NCBI GenBank assembly: GCA_038030265.1 | Contig: CM075942.1 | Coordinates: 65,910,926-65,974,925 of the forward strand | DNA: 64,000 nucleotides | Direction: 5' to 3' | From: Corythucha ciliata | Lineage: Eukaryota; Arthropoda; Insecta; Hemiptera; Tingidae | Shown: in pieces, positions 62,801 to 64,000 of the stretch | Layout of the letters: each line of letters opens with the position of its first letter | How positions within the stretch are numbered: the first letter of the stretch is position 1 | Notes under the pieces: generated by a model | Told to the model about the DNA's origin: nothing | What the model saw: the letters and a program-made list of their open reading frames with translations, nothing else | Database searches by the model: none | Program-made: the position numbers and the translations under genes

Positions 62801-64000
62801 CCAAATCGGTCAGAGAACTCGAAAATCGGTCCTGGAACTCATCGAGTAAATTCGTTAATTTTACTTGATCCTGCGTGGAAACTTCATGATCGATGACAGC
62901 TGTAGGAAAAATCCGATCATCGGTTTTTTCGATGATTTTTGCGACAAAACTAGAGGATAAATCGGGGTTTTCGCTCTCGTCCGAAAAATACTCTTCCATC
63001 TCATGAAAAGGAGCGTTCTCCGTCTTGATGAACACTGAGGTGCCATCGAGGCGCACTAGCGCGGTACCCGGAGCGTCGATCCACGTTCGTCCGACGACGA
63101 TAGGCTGAGGAAGTGAATCATCCGTTAATATAAGTATTTTTACCGGATTACTTACGCCGTCGATGTCTATGGTGACTTCAGCACTCCCGAGACTTTCGGT
63201 GGCGGGTTCTTTCGAGCTGCCGATGCCGTAGATTGGCACGATTTTTGGGTCTCGCCGGAGGTTGAGTTGCTTGGCGGTGCTCTCCCTGATCAAACACTGA
63301 CTGCTGCCTGTATCTATCAAGGCAGGAAATTTTAAGTTATCAACAAAAATGTCTTTAACGCACGAATTTTCGTCCGAGCATTTTATTAAATAAGTCTTCG
63401 GCGGTTGACGGTAACTGTCTGGTTTCTTCGGACAGTCCTTTGCTATATGTCCCAATTGGTGACAACTAAAGCAAGTGTTCTGTCCATCAGGACACGATGT
63501 CGTTTTATGACCCTTTTTCCCGCATCGGAAACACCGAACAGGGGTGGCAGGGGATACACTAACCGGCAAAGGAATGCATTGACTGGAGGAAGGGGAAGGG
63601 GTTGAATCTTTTCCCGGCATAACAGGACGAGCTCGAGGGAATTGGGATTTTTCTCTCGCCACGATACGAGTACGTCGCGCTTCATCTATTCGTTCGAACT
63701 CCCGAATGTTCGAAACCAAGTCATCTTCGTCCTTTTGCTCCCGAGATAGCAGATGGTATGCCATGTCCCTCTGCCAAAGCCCTTCGATCACGGCTTCCCG
63801 AATGTCAGAGAACGGAAGGTTTAATTCTCTGCACAGCCTTACTTTCTCGTGAAAATATTCGAGAGAAGACTCTCCCTTACGTTGAACGCGCGCGGTCATC
63901 ATTTTCCAAAGTTCGGCTTTGCTTCTCACACCGACAAAAGTTTTCCGAAATTGTCGTGTAAAATCGTCCCAATCGGTGAAGTCGCGGCTGGCGTACCAGT
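59871..64000 (-). CDS. Gypsy gag-pol polyprotein, no internal breaks, N-terminus beyond the window
   Basis: One open frame of over 1370 codons that reaches the right edge (numbering from 63929). Gag end: two zinc knuckles, C-F-R-C-G-K-K-G-H and C-F-S-C-H-Q-L-G-H (~133-166). Protease: A-L-I-D-T-G-S-S (~206). RT: Y-P-L-P-H-I-E-D-Q-L (~461), catalytic box F-F-F-D-D-I-L (~546, in place of the usual Y-x-D-D). RNase H: H-A-D-A-S-I-D-G (~696). Integrase: N-I-D-H-L-G-P-F (~981), C-D-R-G-T-A-F-T-S (~1041), G-Q-V-E-R-V-N-R (~1079). The tail is acidic. It is the only pol in the window without stops or frameshifts, so probably the youngest Gypsy. No env-like frame was seen. Confidence 0.9.
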   Translation of the reverse strand, partial: WYASRDFTDWDDFTRQFRKTFVGVRSKAELWKMMTARVQRKGESSLEYFHEKVRLCRELNLPFSDIREAVIEGLWQRDMAYHLLSREQKDEDDLVSNIREFERIDEARRTRIVAREKSQFPRARPVMPGKDSTPSPSSSQCIPLPVSVSPATPVRCFRCGKKGHKTTSCPDGQNTCFSCHQLGHIAKDCPKKPDSYRQPPKTYLIKCSDENSCVKDIFVDNLKFPALIDTGSSQCLIRESTAKQLNLRRDPKIVPIYGIGSSKEPATESLGSAEVTIDIDGVSNPVKILILTDDSLPQPIVVGRTWIDAPGTALVRLDGTSVFIKTENAPFHEMEEYFSDESENPDLSSSFVAKIIEKTDDRIFPTAVIDHEVSTQDQVKLTNLLDEFQDRFSSSLTDLGCSTAIEMDIIEKPGSVPVCRKPYRTTPKEREELRDIVKELRESGIVAPTTSPYASPVLIVRKKTGEPRMVCDYRHLNNQPVKQTYPLPHIEDQLYSLAGGEIFCTLDLANGYFQVPLSKEARLKTAFITPDDSGEFTRVPFGLKNAPYYFTRLMSIVLGPLRGNAIQFFFDDILISGKNFDDMLHKLKLVFQKLREYNLTLKITKCQFGLKQVEYLGYVLSKDGIRPGERKILAVRDFPRPKNAHEIRRFMGLTGYFRRFIPKYAEIGKPLTDLTRKDVPFNWGDKQEESFEKLKICLVSEPVLKVFNPSDETELHADASIDGLAAILLQKDENGVQRPVQYLSKKLTDAEKHYHSSKLELMAIVWALDRLRPVILGIRFTVVTDCQALVYLSANTTLNPQIARWSELMAEFDLEIRHRPGARMAHVDALSRAPVEDATNTLDEILERRVEVYWTESAVEEETPENDFIAGIQRSDAALRSIIDILEKPLDQRTQGEKDVSLSYQLKNGLLCRKEGEKFQFVIPNCFRKSLVVRFHDQAGHFALDRTLSMMRENYYFPKMKRYVKQHIHMCLTCLLTKLPGGRRAGRIHPIEPGRRPFETINIDHLGPFEKSPSGNCHLLIIVDNLTKFSRLFPAKSTRTKYVIAALDRFIDDFGVPRRIICDRGTAFTSKEFAEYCDKKGINLHHVSVRHPRANGQVERVNRTIIPVIQANMSEGRWDKNLRNIEHCLNDAPNATTGKSPFEMLYGFVSRRRDADWRPLTEQLENTDYTHPTELQTLVREKIRREHEKWRATHQNRPEVKFEVGQLVYLRRPPVATGEPTKLQNKYRGPLVILAKFPGDAYKVAALRNRQGYYYVTNAHVSLLKPFQAYDEDEANDSGATSEDEDKKIELDELRRRYYQLVSDADDDKERPTAEEEPFRLEEPNSSSEVKALPEEDDATAIEDASENKTPDHATATRPARVRRRPRYLDQFVTK

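Overview
This is eukaryotic DNA, almost certainly from an arthropod and probably an insect. It is AT-rich, dominated by transposable elements, and contains spliced-looking exons, a Pol III-style tRNA-like gene and a 500-N assembly gap. The best host-gene evidence is one exon at 35247-35480 (+) encoding part of the extracellular domain of a metabotropic GABA-B receptor subunit 2-like protein. Two other well-bounded but unidentified candidate exons lie at 4649-4751 (+) and 22889-23014 (-). The rest looks like intronic or intergenic sequence filled with repeats.

Layout. 1-9.6 kb: patches of a degenerate ~30-bp minisatellite, a broken R1/LOA-type LINE (-), two palindrome-rich arrays, a tRNA-derived SINE head, and the LTR and tail of a Gypsy element (-). 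9.6-11.4 kb: 3' half of a Gypsy pol (+) with its 3' LTR. 11.4-14.2 kb: a CR1-group LINE (-) with a PHD-finger ORF1. 14.2-23.8 kb: a hammerhead-ribozyme-like motif, small inverted-repeat elements, a tRNA-like gene with anticodon GGT, a LINE RNase H tail inside 328-bp inverted repeats, a large hairpin and dispersed repeats.

23.85-33.99 kb: a Gypsy element (+) whose two LTRs are identical over 163 bp. It is split between gag and protease by a 5.3-kb element (25341-30647) with ~340-bp near-perfect terminal inverted repeats. That inner element carries one uninterrupted 1320-codon ORF. Its protein has a Tyr-His-x2-Cys N-terminal motif, a long unassigned middle, a PIN/FEN1-like nuclease domain and a C-terminal tesmin/TSO1-type CXC cysteine domain. 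A diverged, broken relative of the gene lies at 54951-58952 (+). I know no named transposon superfamily with this architecture, and it is the most notable object in the window.

36-46 kb: an I/Jockey-like LINE (37606-43097) apparently nested in an older related LINE (36940-37605 plus 43098-45338), then a Jockey-like RT fragment (-). 48-55 kb: a 1.6-kb tandem duplication, a degraded Gypsy (-) and a LINE RT fragment (-). 59.87-64.0 kb: a Gypsy gag-pol ORF (-) with no breaks, running off the right edge. Most of the window is therefore nested retroelements of different ages around a few host exons.
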